Shown here: one piece after another, positions 7,513 to 15,184 of the stretch
Layout of the letters: each line of letters opens with the position of its first letter
How positions within the stretch are numbered: the stretch's first letter is position 1
DNA from: an uncultured Eubacteriales bacterium
Lineage (GTDB): Bacteria; Bacillota; Clostridia; Oscillospirales; Oscillospiraceae
Direction: 5' to 3'
Length of the DNA stretch: 20,892 nt
NCBI GenBank assembly: GCA_934567745.1
Contig: CAKTJM010000014.1
Span: 1 to 20,892 of the forward strand
Position numbers and translations under genes: made by a program
Notes under the pieces: model-generated
The model's database searches: none
Seen by the model: the letters and a program-made list of their open reading frames with translations, nothing else
Told to the model about the DNA's origin: nothing

Positions 7513-8250
7513 GTGAGCAGCGTGATCGTCATGACATCCGGGAAGGGCGGCACAGGGAAGACCTCGGTGACCGGCGGCGTGGGAGCGGCGCTGGCGCTGA
7601 TGGGCCGGACGGTATTGTGTCTGGACGCCGATGTGGGCCTGCGGAACCTGGATATCACGCTGGGCATGGCCGACACGGCGCTGATGGATTTCAGCGACGT
7701 GATGGCCGGCCGCTGCCCGCTGGAGCGGGCCGTGGCGGCGCATCCGTCGATCCCGCGCCTCTCCCTCCTCACTGCGCCCCTGGACCTGCCGGAGGACTTC
7801 TCCGGGGAAGAGGGGTTCCGCGCGCTTTTGGATGAGGCGCGCACGATGTTCGACTATGTGCTGATCGATTCGCCCGCGGGGCTGGGGACGGGATCCCGTC
7901 TGGCCGCGTGCGGGGCGGACCGTGCGGTGGTGGTCACGGTGAGCGACCCGTCGTCCCTGCGCGACGCGCAGCGGGTGGTGGCGGAGCTGGACCGGCTGGA
8001 GACGATCGGACTCGTGGTCAACCGGGTCCGTCCGCGGCTGCTCCGACAGATGGGCCAGACCATCGACGACGCCATGGATACGGCGGGCCTGCCCCTGCTG
8101 GGGCTGGTCCCGGAGGACAGCCGCGTGCAGCTGGCCGCGGCCGCCGGGCGACCGGTGGCGCAGCTGACCGACCGCGGCGCGGCCCGCGCCTATGCGAACA
8201 TCGCCCGGCGGCTGGACGGACAGCAGGTCCCGTTGAGCCGCATCCGGTGA
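7513..8250 (+). CDS. Orphan MinD/ParA-family ATPase
   Basis: A 245-residue deviant Walker ATPase: SGKGGTGKTS at about residues 9-18, LCLDADVGLRNLD at 36-47 as in MinD, and the Walker B-like YVLIDSPAGLG. It is closest in look to MinD, but the C-terminus (ARRLDGQQVPLSRIR) lacks the amphipathic membrane-targeting helix of MinD, and no minC or minE is adjacent. A flagellar FlhG-like or other regulatory ATPase is possible, though no flagellar genes are near. The GTG at 7513 is preferred: the SD GGAGG (7501-7505) is 7 bases upstream, while the ATG at 7507 is only one base from it. The GTG start also gives the family-like MSSVIVMTSGKGG N-terminus. Confidence 0.85.
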   Translation: MSSVIVMTSGKGGTGKTSVTGGVGAALALMGRTVLCLDADVGLRNLDITLGMADTALMDFSDVMAGRCPLERAVAAHPSIPRLSLLTAPLDLPEDFSGEEGFRALLDEARTMFDYVLIDSPAGLGTGSRLAACGADRAVVVTVSDPSSLRDAQRVVAELDRLETIGLVVNRVRPRLLRQMGQTIDDAMDTAGLPLLGLVPEDSRVQLAAAAGRPVAQLTDRGAARAYANIARRLDGQQVPLSRIR

Positions 8251-8324
8251 AGAGGAGAGGACCGCCGCGTCCATCCCCAGTCTGAAAGGCCCCTGGCAGA
8301 CGGGGCATCGAAAGGATGAAGAAG

Positions 8325-8741
8325 ATGAACATAGCCTTGATGAGCCACGACCACAAGAAGGAGCTGATGGTCCAGTTCTGCATCGCCTACTGCGGTGTGC
8401 TGTCGAAGCACACGGTGTGCGCGACGAACACCACGGGCCGCCTCGTCGCGGAGGCGACGGGCCTGCCGGTGCGGCTATTCCTGTCGCACGCCCACGGCGG
8501 CAGCCAGCAGATCGGTGCGCGCATCGCGTACAACGAGATCGACATGGTCCTGTTCTTCTCGGACCCCCAGTCGAGCGATCTGGACCCGGACCTGAAGTAC
8601 ATCAACCAGATGTGCGACCAGTACAACATCCCGTTCGCCACGAACGCAGCCACGGCCGAGATCCTGATCCACGGCCTGGAGCGGGGCGACCTGGACTGGC
8701 GCGAGATCATCAACCCCTCCCTCAAGCCCGTGACGGTGTGA
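8325..8741 (+). CDS. Methylglyoxal synthase-like protein lacking the catalytic Asp
   Basis: A 138-residue protein of the MGS fold, the enzyme that makes methylglyoxal and phosphate from dihydroxyacetone phosphate. Similarity runs along the whole length: MSHDHKK near the N-terminus (His8, Asp9, like His19, Asp20 of E. coli MgsA), ATNTTGRLV, GGSQQIGARIAYNEID, FFSDP and NIPFATNAATAEILI. Two key positions differ. The catalytic base Asp71 of E. coli (GGDQQ) is Ser60 here (codon AGC, 8502-8504), and the segment holding His98 is one residue shorter with Leu86 in its place. The Asp91 and Asp101 equivalents (Asp80, Asp89) remain. It is therefore probably not a normal methylglyoxal synthase. The ATG at 8325 is chosen because the SD AAAGGA (8311-8316) overlaps the in-frame ATG at 8316 but is well spaced for this one. 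Confidence 0.85.
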   Translation: MNIALMSHDHKKELMVQFCIAYCGVLSKHTVCATNTTGRLVAEATGLPVRLFLSHAHGGSQQIGARIAYNEIDMVLFFSDPQSSDLDPDLKYINQMCDQYNIPFATNAATAEILIHGLERGDLDWREIINPSLKPVTV

Positions 8742-8768
8742 GCGAGGCGGATCTGAGCGAAGAACGAT

Positions 8769-8798
8769 GCGCCCTCGTTCCGGCAGGGACGGGGGCGC
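8769..8798 (+). repeat. 13-bp RNA hairpin in the leader before hisS
   Basis: Bases 8769-8781 pair with 8786-8798 around a GGCA loop. All 13 positions pair as RNA, two of them as G-U wobbles. There is no U-tract, and no T-box motif in the 102-base gap. It could attenuate transcription into hisS or protect the processed mRNA. Confidence 0.5.
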
Positions 8799-8843
8799 TG
8801 CGCCGTGTATGGCGCGATCCCAGAAGGAAAGAGAGGACCACAG

Positions 8844-10202
8844 ATGGACCGAATGAAACCACGGACGCTGTCCGGATTCATGGAGCTGCTGCCCGCCCGG
8901 CAGACACAGTTCGAGCGGATGCTGGAGACGCTGCGCAGGACCTACGCCCTGTACGGCTTCACCCCGCTGGACACGCCGGTGATCGAGGCGGCGGAGATCC
9001 TGCTGGCCAAGGGCGGCGGTGAGACGGAGAAGCAGATCTATCGCTTCACCAAGGGCGACAGCGATCTGGCGCTGCGCTTCGACCTGACGGTCCCGCTGGC
9101 GAAATACGTGGCGCTGCACTATGGGGAGCTGGCCTTCCCGTTCCGCCGCTATCAGATCGGCAAGGTCTACCGCGGCGAGCGCGCCCAGCGCGGCCGGTTC
9201 CGCGAGTTCTACCAGTGCGACATCGACGTGATCGGCGACGGCAAGCTGGACATCGCCAACGAGGCGGAGATCCCCGCCATCATCTACCGCGCCTTCACGG
9301 ACCTGGGCCTGGAGCGGTTCAAGATCCGCGTGAACGACCGCAAGCTGCTCACCGGCTTCTATGCGATGCACGGTCTGGCCGACCGCGCGACGGACATCAT
9401 GCGCACGGTGGACAAGCTGGAGAAGATCGGGCCGGAGAAGGTCCGCGACCTGCTCGTCGAGAGCGGCGTGTCCGCCGAGGCGGCGGAGGAGATCCTGCGC
9501 TTCACGGCCATCAGCGGCACGAACGCCGAGGTCCTGGCGGCGCTGGAGGGCTATCGCGGCCGCGACGCCATCTTCGACCAGGGCCTGGACGAGCTGGCGA
9601 CGGTCGTGCGCTATCTGGGCGCCTTCGGCGTGCCGGAGGACCACTTCGCGGTGGATCTGACCATCGCCCGGGGTCTGGACTACTATACGGGCACCGTCTA
9701 TGAGACGGTGATGCTCGACCATCCCGAGATCGGCTCCATCTGCTCCGGCGGCCGGTACGACGATCTGGCGGGCTATTACACGGACAAGAAGCTCCCCGGC
9801 GTGGGCATCTCCATCGGCCTGACGCGGCTGTTCTACGTCCTGGGCGAGCAGGGCTATCTCAACGACGACCTGATCACCGCCCCGGCGGACGCGCTCGTCC
9901 TGCCGATGACGGAGGACCTCGCCCCGGCGATCGCCTTCGCGACCCTGCTGCGCGCGCACGGCGTGCGCGCCCAGGTCTACGCTGAGCAGAAGAAGTTCAA
10001 GGCGAAGCTGAGCTACGCCGATAAGCTGAAGATCCCGTATGCGGTCTTCCTCGGGGAGGACGAGCTGGCCCAGGGCGTGGTGAAGGTCAAGGACCTCACG
10101 TCCGGGGAGCAGCTGGCCCTCGCGCCGGAGGCCGCAGCGGCGCACATCTCGGCAGGCATCGCGGCCCGGTCCGAGGGCAAGCCGATCCGGGAGAAGGCAT
10201 GA
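8844..10202 (+). CDS. hisS: Histidine--tRNA ligase
   Basis: A 452-residue class II synthetase. Motif 2 region (RYQIGKVYRGERAQRGRFREFYQCDIDVIG-type, near 100-130), the histidine-site RGLDYYTGTVYE near 273-284 and motif 3 (GGRYDDLAGYY then GVGISIGLTRLF) are all visible, followed by an anticodon-binding domain (about 345-430). This makes it a true HisRS and not HisZ, which lacks that domain. The frame is open back to 8805, but the ATG at 8844 with SD GAGAGGA (8831-8837) is preferred; ATG 8853 is an alternative. The length is slightly above the usual 420-430. The stop overlaps the next start (ATGA). Confidence 0.95.
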   Translation: MDRMKPRTLSGFMELLPARQTQFERMLETLRRTYALYGFTPLDTPVIEAAEILLAKGGGETEKQIYRFTKGDSDLALRFDLTVPLAKYVALHYGELAFPFRRYQIGKVYRGERAQRGRFREFYQCDIDVIGDGKLDIANEAEIPAIIYRAFTDLGLERFKIRVNDRKLLTGFYAMHGLADRATDIMRTVDKLEKIGPEKVRDLLVESGVSAEAAEEILRFTAISGTNAEVLAALEGYRGRDAIFDQGLDELATVVRYLGAFGVPEDHFAVDLTIARGLDYYTGTVYETVMLDHPEIGSICSGGRYDDLAGYYTDKKLPGVGISIGLTRLFYVLGEQGYLNDDLITAPADALVLPMTEDLAPAIAFATLLRAHGVRAQVYAEQKKFKAKLSYADKLKIPYAVFLGEDELAQGVVKVKDLTSGEQLALAPEAAAAHISAGIAARSEGKPIREKA

Positions 10203-10648
10203 AGCGGCGGACGATGACGAAGGAGGGCGGCGTCGGGATCGTACTGATCCTGGCGGTGATCCTGGTGACGGTGGTCTTCCTGATGCCGCGCGGCTTCGAG
10301 CACGCGCTGGGGCACGGCTTCGCCACCGCCGATCTCACGCGCGTGACCGTGCAGCAGGACGGCCGGTCCCTCGCCCTCGCACCGGGGGACGAGGGCTACG
10401 CGGAGCTCATCACCGTGCTCGACGGGCCGTCCTACTCCCGCACGAGCACCAAGGACGACAGCGCGCCGGTCCTGTCCGTCGTCTGCGAGACGGCGGAGGA
10501 CGCCTGGACGCTGACCTTCGGCTCCGGCAAGCTGGCCCAGGTGCAGCACGGCGCGGACCGCGCGCAGACCTATCAGCTCTCCACCGGCAGCGAGACCGTC
10601 CAGGCGCTCGGCCGCCTGCTGGCGGCGCAGGACGGAGGGGACGCATGA
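10199..10648 (+). CDS. Membrane-anchored protein, unknown; paralog of next gene
   Basis: No family recognised. The 149-residue product has a basic N-terminus, one hydrophobic anchor at about 13-30 (VGIVLILAVILVTVVFLMP), then an apparently extracytoplasmic domain without cysteine pairs or known motifs. The segment after the anchor (PRGFEHALGHGFATADLTRV) closely resembles the same place in the next gene (PKDLEGALGLGFRREDLQRI), and both continue with a L-A/L-PGD motif, so the two are tandem paralogs. The start overlaps the hisS stop by four bases and the stop overlaps the next start by four, a tightly coupled unit. Confidence 0.8.
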   Translation: MKRRTMTKEGGVGIVLILAVILVTVVFLMPRGFEHALGHGFATADLTRVTVQQDGRSLALAPGDEGYAELITVLDGPSYSRTSTKDDSAPVLSVVCETAEDAWTLTFGSGKLAQVQHGADRAQTYQLSTGSETVQALGRLLAAQDGGDA

Positions 10649-11118
10649 GCAGGCTGTCCAAGCGGACCCGCCGCATCGTCGCGGTGGTGGAGCTGTTCCT
10701 CACCCTGGCGCTCATCGTGTTCTTCTTCTTCCCGAAGGACCTGGAGGGCGCGCTGGGCCTCGGCTTCCGCCGGGAGGACCTCCAGCGGATCGACGTGCAC
10801 CTGAGCACGATCAGCGTCGAGGTCGATGAGGAGCGCGACCTGACGCTCCTGCCGGGCGACCCGGCGTTCGAGACCGTGATGGACCTGCTGGAGAGCCGGC
10901 GGTACACGCCGGTGTATCTGGAGGACCGGGGCACGACCCCGATCGAGAAGCTCACGCACCTGACCCTGGTCAGTGAGAAGGGGGAGCGCTATCTCCCGCT
11001 CCTGGGCGGTGCGCTGATGGACATCACGGGGACCGATGTGCGGGACAAGACGTTCCGCGTGCGCGACGGCGCGGCGATGCAGGAGGACCTGATGACGCTG
11101 CTGCTGGCGCAGAGCTAG
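10645..11118 (+). CDS. Membrane-anchored protein, unknown; paralog of previous gene
   Basis: A 157-residue product with a basic N-terminus (RLSKRTRR), one hydrophobic anchor at about 12-29 (VAVVELFLTLALIVFFFFP) and an outside domain of mixed strand-like segments ending TLLLAQS. It shares the PK-LEGALGLGF and TLLPGD motifs with its upstream neighbour. Function is unknown. It sits between hisS and aspS in one compact operon, so it is likely expressed with the synthetases without being functionally tied to them. Confidence 0.8.
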   Translation: MSRLSKRTRRIVAVVELFLTLALIVFFFFPKDLEGALGLGFRREDLQRIDVHLSTISVEVDEERDLTLLPGDPAFETVMDLLESRRYTPVYLEDRGTTPIEKLTHLTLVSEKGERYLPLLGGALMDITGTDVRDKTFRVRDGAAMQEDLMTLLLAQS

Positions 11119-11134
11119 GGGAGAGAGGTGGCAC

Positions 11135-11218
11135 ATGAGCCCCAAGATCAAGATGCTGATCTACTTCGCGGTGATGCTGATCGCACTGTTCATCTTCCGG
11201 ACGGTGACGGGCCAGTGA
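11135..11218 (+). CDS. 27-residue membrane peptide, unknown
   Basis: A short ORF with SD GAGAGAGG 6-7 bases upstream of the ATG, in the gap between the paralog pair and aspS. The peptide begins MSPKIKMLIYFAVM, has one hydrophobic helix of about 16 residues and ends FRTVTGQ. Codon use (GCG, CTG, ATC, ACG) matches neighbouring genes, which supports a real gene. It may be a structural or regulatory small membrane protein; no family recognised. Confidence 0.6.
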   Translation: MSPKIKMLIYFAVMLIALFIFRTVTGQ

Positions 11219-11270
11219 GGACCGGCGAAGCGAAACAGATAGGAACGACGGATATTGAGGAGTGAACGAT

Positions 11271-13079
<1,809 letters not shown>

Positions 13080-13089
13080 GCCTGACAGC

Positions 13090-13944
13090 ATGACACCGCT
13101 CATTTTCCCTCTCGATCACCTGGCCGAGGCCGCGCCGTATCTGGACGATGAGACGCTGCTGAGCTATCTCGGCGAAGGACAGAGCGAGAGCTTCGAGGGG
13201 TTCGAGGACTTCGACCTGCTGGCCTTCGACTGGTACGACATCCACAGCGAGCGCACGGAGACGGCGAAGCTGCTGCTGTACCTCTCGCGGGAGAAGCTGA
13301 TCTTCTTCTGCGAGAGCGAGGCGGCGGAGGCGTGCGTGCGCGCTATCGTGACGCCGCTCGGCGACGGGCACACCAGCGAGGAGCTGGCCTACCGCTTCTT
13401 CCAGCGGCTGCTGGCGGGCGATATGGACCGCCTGGACCGGTTCGAGGAGGCGGTCGGCGAGACCGAGGAGACCATCCTATCCGGTCCGGTGGAGGGACAG
13501 AAGGAGATCCTGTCGCAGCTGACCGCCTGGCGGCGGGAGCTGCTGCGGATGAAGCACTATTACGAGCAGCTCTCGGCGATCCTGGACGCGCTGGCGGAGG
13601 ACGAGGAGCAGCTGCTGTCGAAGCCGATCCGGAAACGGATGCTGATCCTGGACCGTCGGCTGGACCGGTATCTGGGCGCGGTGCGGAACCTGCAGGAGGT
13701 CGTCAGCCAGCTGCGCGAGGCGTATCAGTCGCAGCTGTCCATCCAGCAGAACGAGCTGATGAAGCTCTTCACCCTGGTGACGGCGGTGTTCCTGCCCCTG
13801 ACGCTGCTGACGGGCTGGTACGGGATGAACTTCACGAACATCCCGGAGCTGAGCTGGCGGTACGGCTATCCCGCAGCGATCGTCGTGAGCGTGGTCGTCG
13901 TGGTCCTCCTGCTGTGGCATTTCAAAAAGAAGCGCTGGCTCTGA
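13090..13944 (+). CDS. corA: CorA-family magnesium/divalent cation transporter
   Basis: A 284-residue protein with the CorA layout. The N-terminal cytoplasmic alpha/beta domain (about 1-105) is rich in Asp and Glu. A long helical stalk (about 110-225) leads to TM1 at about 226-243, the signature GMN at 245-247 within TGWYGMNFTNIPEL, TM2 at about 259-277 and a basic tail KKKRW. CorA forms pentameric channels for Mg2+ (sometimes Co2+ or Ni2+) in the inner membrane. It starts 10 bases after aspS; an AGGAGG lies 15 bases upstream inside the aspS end, so translation may rely on coupling. Confidence 0.93.
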   Translation: MTPLIFPLDHLAEAAPYLDDETLLSYLGEGQSESFEGFEDFDLLAFDWYDIHSERTETAKLLLYLSREKLIFFCESEAAEACVRAIVTPLGDGHTSEELAYRFFQRLLAGDMDRLDRFEEAVGETEETILSGPVEGQKEILSQLTAWRRELLRMKHYYEQLSAILDALAEDEEQLLSKPIRKRMLILDRRLDRYLGAVRNLQEVVSQLREAYQSQLSIQQNELMKLFTLVTAVFLPLTLLTGWYGMNFTNIPELSWRYGYPAAIVVSVVVVVLLLWHFKKKRWL

Positions 13945-13966
13945 GCCAGATAGGAACGCACGAAAA

Positions 13967-13997
13967 ACGGCCCTCACCGATGTTCGGTGAGGGCCGT
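13967..13997. terminator. Perfect 14-bp hairpin terminator, T-tract on the minus strand
   Basis: 13967-13980 and 13984-13997 are exact inverted repeats around TGT. On the plus strand it follows corA by 22 bases with no good U-tract. On the minus strand it is followed by TTTTT (the A-run 13963-13967), so it is a better terminator for leftward transcription coming from the small-RNA locus. It probably serves both directions. Confidence 0.8.
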
Positions 13998-14015
13998 TCG
14001 CATCCTCGCGGGCCA

Positions 14016-14045
14016 TTGACAAGCGGCCCCAGGTCATGCTAGACT
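14016..14045 (+). promoter_or_regulatory. Sigma-A promoter of the 27-residue hydrophobic ORF
   Basis: A perfect TTGACA (14016-14021), an 18-bp spacer and TAGACT (14040-14045), with TGC just before the -10 box (extended -10). The expected start is near 14052, leaving a 5' leader of about 59 nt. Confidence 0.75.
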
Positions 14046-14083
14046 TGGAACAAGGCACCGCTGTGACAAAAAGGCGGTCAGAC

Positions 14084-14103
14084 ACTTCCCTGAGAAGGGA
14101 GGT
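14084..14103 (+). promoter_or_regulatory. SD-sequestering hairpin with GAGA tetraloop
   Basis: ACTTCCCT (14084-14091) pairs with AGGGAGGT (14096-14103), eight pairs including one G-U, around the GNRA-type loop GAGA. The whole Shine-Dalgarno AGGGAGG (14096-14102) is inside the stem, so translation of the ORF at 14111 should be low unless the hairpin is opened. Confidence 0.7.
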
Positions 14104-14110
14104 GAGCGCG

Positions 14111-14194
14111 ATGGGGAGCTTTTGGAGCTTTATCTGGAAGTTCATGATATGCATGGTCGTCCTGACCTACATATTCACCATAAAAGCGTGCTGA
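14111..14194 (+). CDS. 27-residue hydrophobic peptide, candidate type I toxin
   Basis: The short ORF lies 8 bases after a very strong SD (GGAGG, 14098-14102). The peptide begins MGSFWSFIWK, has one membrane helix of about 18 residues with Phe, Trp, Ile, Met and Val, and ends TIKAC. It has two Lys, two Cys and no acidic residue. Three ATA codons and an AAA contrast with the C/G-ending codons of all neighbours, so it differs in base use. Size, hydrophobicity, a masked SD, a complementary 5'-3' pairing option and a convergent antisense promoter all fit a type I toxin mRNA such as those of TxpA or BsrG. The sequence does not look like TxpA/BsrG, Fst, TisB or Ibs as I know them. A small regulatory membrane peptide is the alternative. 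Confidence 0.65.
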   Translation: MGSFWSFIWKFMICMVVLTYIFTIKAC

Positions 14195-14280
14195 CCGCTC
14201 GGTTCGCCCCCGAACGGTCAGCATAATTGGATTTTCCTTATTCTGACCAGGGACTGACCGCCGTCACAGCGGTTCCCCTA
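14182..14280 (-). ncRNA. Predicted antisense RNA (candidate antitoxin), about 99 nt
   Basis: Inferred from a minus-strand promoter (start near 14280) and a minus-strand hairpin (14222 to 14190) followed by CGCTTTT (T-run at 14185-14182). It would be complementary to the 3' end of the hydrophobic-ORF mRNA, covering its stop codon and terminator hairpin by about 55 nt. Read-through would end at the strong hairpin at 13997-13967 and cover the whole mRNA. The ends are predictions. Confidence 0.55.
14190..14222. terminator. Shared hairpin, candidate bidirectional terminator
   Basis: Outer arms GCTGACC (14190-14196) and GGTCAGC (14216-14222); inner arms GTTCG and CGAAC around CCCC, with a five-base bulge (14197-14201). 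The plus side is followed by AT-rich ATAATTGGATTTT, the minus side by ACGCTTTT. It overlaps the stop codon of the small ORF. Confidence 0.65.
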
Positions 14281-14286
14281 TGTTGG

Positions 14287-14315
14287 ATGATAACACAGGC
14301 CCCCCCGTCTGTCAA
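14287..14315 (-). promoter_or_regulatory. Minus-strand sigma-A promoter of the antisense RNA
   Basis: On the minus strand: TTGACA (14315-14310), a 17-bp spacer, TATCAT (14292-14287). It faces the plus-strand promoter at 14016-14045. There is no credible minus-strand protein gene downstream before the 13967-13997 terminator. Confidence 0.75.
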
Positions 14316-14326
14316 GCGGACGGGGG
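14302..14326 (-). terminator. Hairpin directly after exoA
   Basis: CCCCCGTC (14302-14309) and GACGGGGG (14319-14326) pair around a 9-nt loop, and flanking GG/CC can lengthen the stem. It begins 4 bases after the exoA stop. The U-tract is poor on the minus strand (CCTGTGTT). The loop holds the -35 box of the antisense promoter. Confidence 0.6.
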
Positions 14327-14330
14327 CCTT

Positions 14331-15092
14331 TCATACCTCCAGGTCCAGCTCCACCGGGCAGTGATCGCTGCCCAGGATCTCCGCGTGGATCTTCGCGTCC
14401 CGCACCTGCGGCATCAGCCGCTGGGAGACCAGGAAGTAGTCGATCCGCCACCCCGCGTTCTTCTCCCGTGCGTGGAAGCGATAGCTCCACCACGAATACG
14501 CGCCCTCGCGGTCCGGATACAGCGTGCGGAACGTGTCCGCGAACCCCGCCGCGAGGAGATCGGTCATCTTCCCACGCTCCTCGTCCGTGAAGCCCGCGTT
14601 GTGCCGGTTCGTCTTCGGGTTCTTCAGGTCTATTTCAGCATGAGCGACGTTGAGATCGCCGCAGACGACGACCGGCTTCGTCCGGTCCAGCCCGCATAAG
14701 TACGCGCGGAAGTCGTCCTCCCAGCGCATCCGATAGTCCAGCCGCTTCAGCTCCGTCTGGCTGTTCGGGGTATAGCAGCACACCAGGGTGAACGACGGGA
14801 ACTCCGCCGTGATGACGCGGCCCTCGTGGTCGTGCTCGTCGATCCCCAGGCCGTAGCGCACGCTCAGCGGCTCCGTCCGGGTGAACACCGCCACGCCGGA
14901 GTAGCCCTTGCGCTCGGCGCTGTTCCAGAACTGGTGATAGCCCGGCAGCTCCAGCTCCAGGTCGCCCGCGTGGTGCTGGAGCTTCGTCTCCTGTAGGCAG
15001 AACACGTCCGCGTCCAGCGCTTGGAACGACGCGAGGAACTCCTTCTTCAGACAGGCCCGCAGTCCGTTGACGTTCCAGGAAATGAGTTTCAT
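14331..15092 (-). CDS. exoA: Exodeoxyribonuclease III / AP endonuclease (ExoA)
   Basis: A 253-residue enzyme of the Xth/ExoA family that cuts DNA 5' of abasic sites in base excision repair. Seen: [14 protein letters not shown] at the start (Asn7), LQETK with metal-binding Glu35, CYTPN near 106-110, GDLNVAH with Asp146 and Asn148, RIDYF, and the C-terminal [12 protein letters not shown] with catalytic His244. Length matches the family (about 250). The second of two adjacent ATGs (15092) is preferred, since the SD GGGAGGGA is 6 bases from it and only 3 from the first. It is the last gene of a minus-strand run and lies 92 bases after Mrp. Confidence 0.95.
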   Translation of the reverse strand: MKLISWNVNGLRACLKKEFLASFQALDADVFCLQETKLQHHAGDLELELPGYHQFWNSAERKGYSGVAVFTRTEPLSVRYGLGIDEHDHEGRVITAEFPSFTLVCCYTPNSQTELKRLDYRMRWEDDFRAYLCGLDRTKPVVVCGDLNVAHAEIDLKNPKTNRHNAGFTDEERGKMTDLLAAGFADTFRTLYPDREGAYSWWSYRFHAREKNAGWRIDYFLVSQRLMPQVRDAKIHAEILGSDHCPVELDLEV

Positions 15093-15112
15093 CATGGGTC
15101 CCTCCCGATGAC

Positions 15113-15170
15113 GAGGGGGGCGGCGTGCCGCCGTCCCCCTCTCGTCCGCCCGATCGGATCGTCGGGCGGA
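15113..15170 (-). repeat. Two consecutive GC hairpins between Mrp and exoA
   Basis: In the minus direction the first is a 9-bp perfect stem (15170-15162 with 15153-15145). The second is a stem of GAGGGGG/CCCCCTC plus GCGGC/GCCGC (15141-15113). Neither has a U-tract. They may attenuate or process the message between Mrp and exoA. Confidence 0.5.
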
Positions 15171-15184
15171 GCCGTATCTGTCTC

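Larger units (their letters stand above)
14057..14271. repeat. 20-bp inverted repeat flanking the small ORF
   Basis: Left copy: ACCGCTGTGAC (14057-14067), then AAAAA, then GGCGGTCAG (14073-14081). Right copy: CTGACCGCC followed by GTCACAGCGGT (14253-14271... within 14252-14271). Apart from the five A the arms are exactly complementary. Because the two promoters face each other, both transcripts start with the same module, which folds as an ACCGC/GCGGT hairpin in each. The left GCGGTCAG is also complementary to CTGACCGC at 14191-14198, next to the ORF stop. Confidence 0.8.

Noticed and set aside
8502-8504. Sequencing error as the reason for GGSQQ in the MGS-like protein
   Set aside because: Asp (GAC/GAT) to AGC needs at least two base changes with the frame kept, and the His98 region is altered independently.
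14075-14224. A 47-codon minus-strand ORF starting at 14224 with AAGGA upstream, antisense to the hydrophobic ORF
   Set aside because: Its codon third positions are not GC-biased, it lies wholly inside the predicted antisense RNA and terminator hairpin, and its product looks random.
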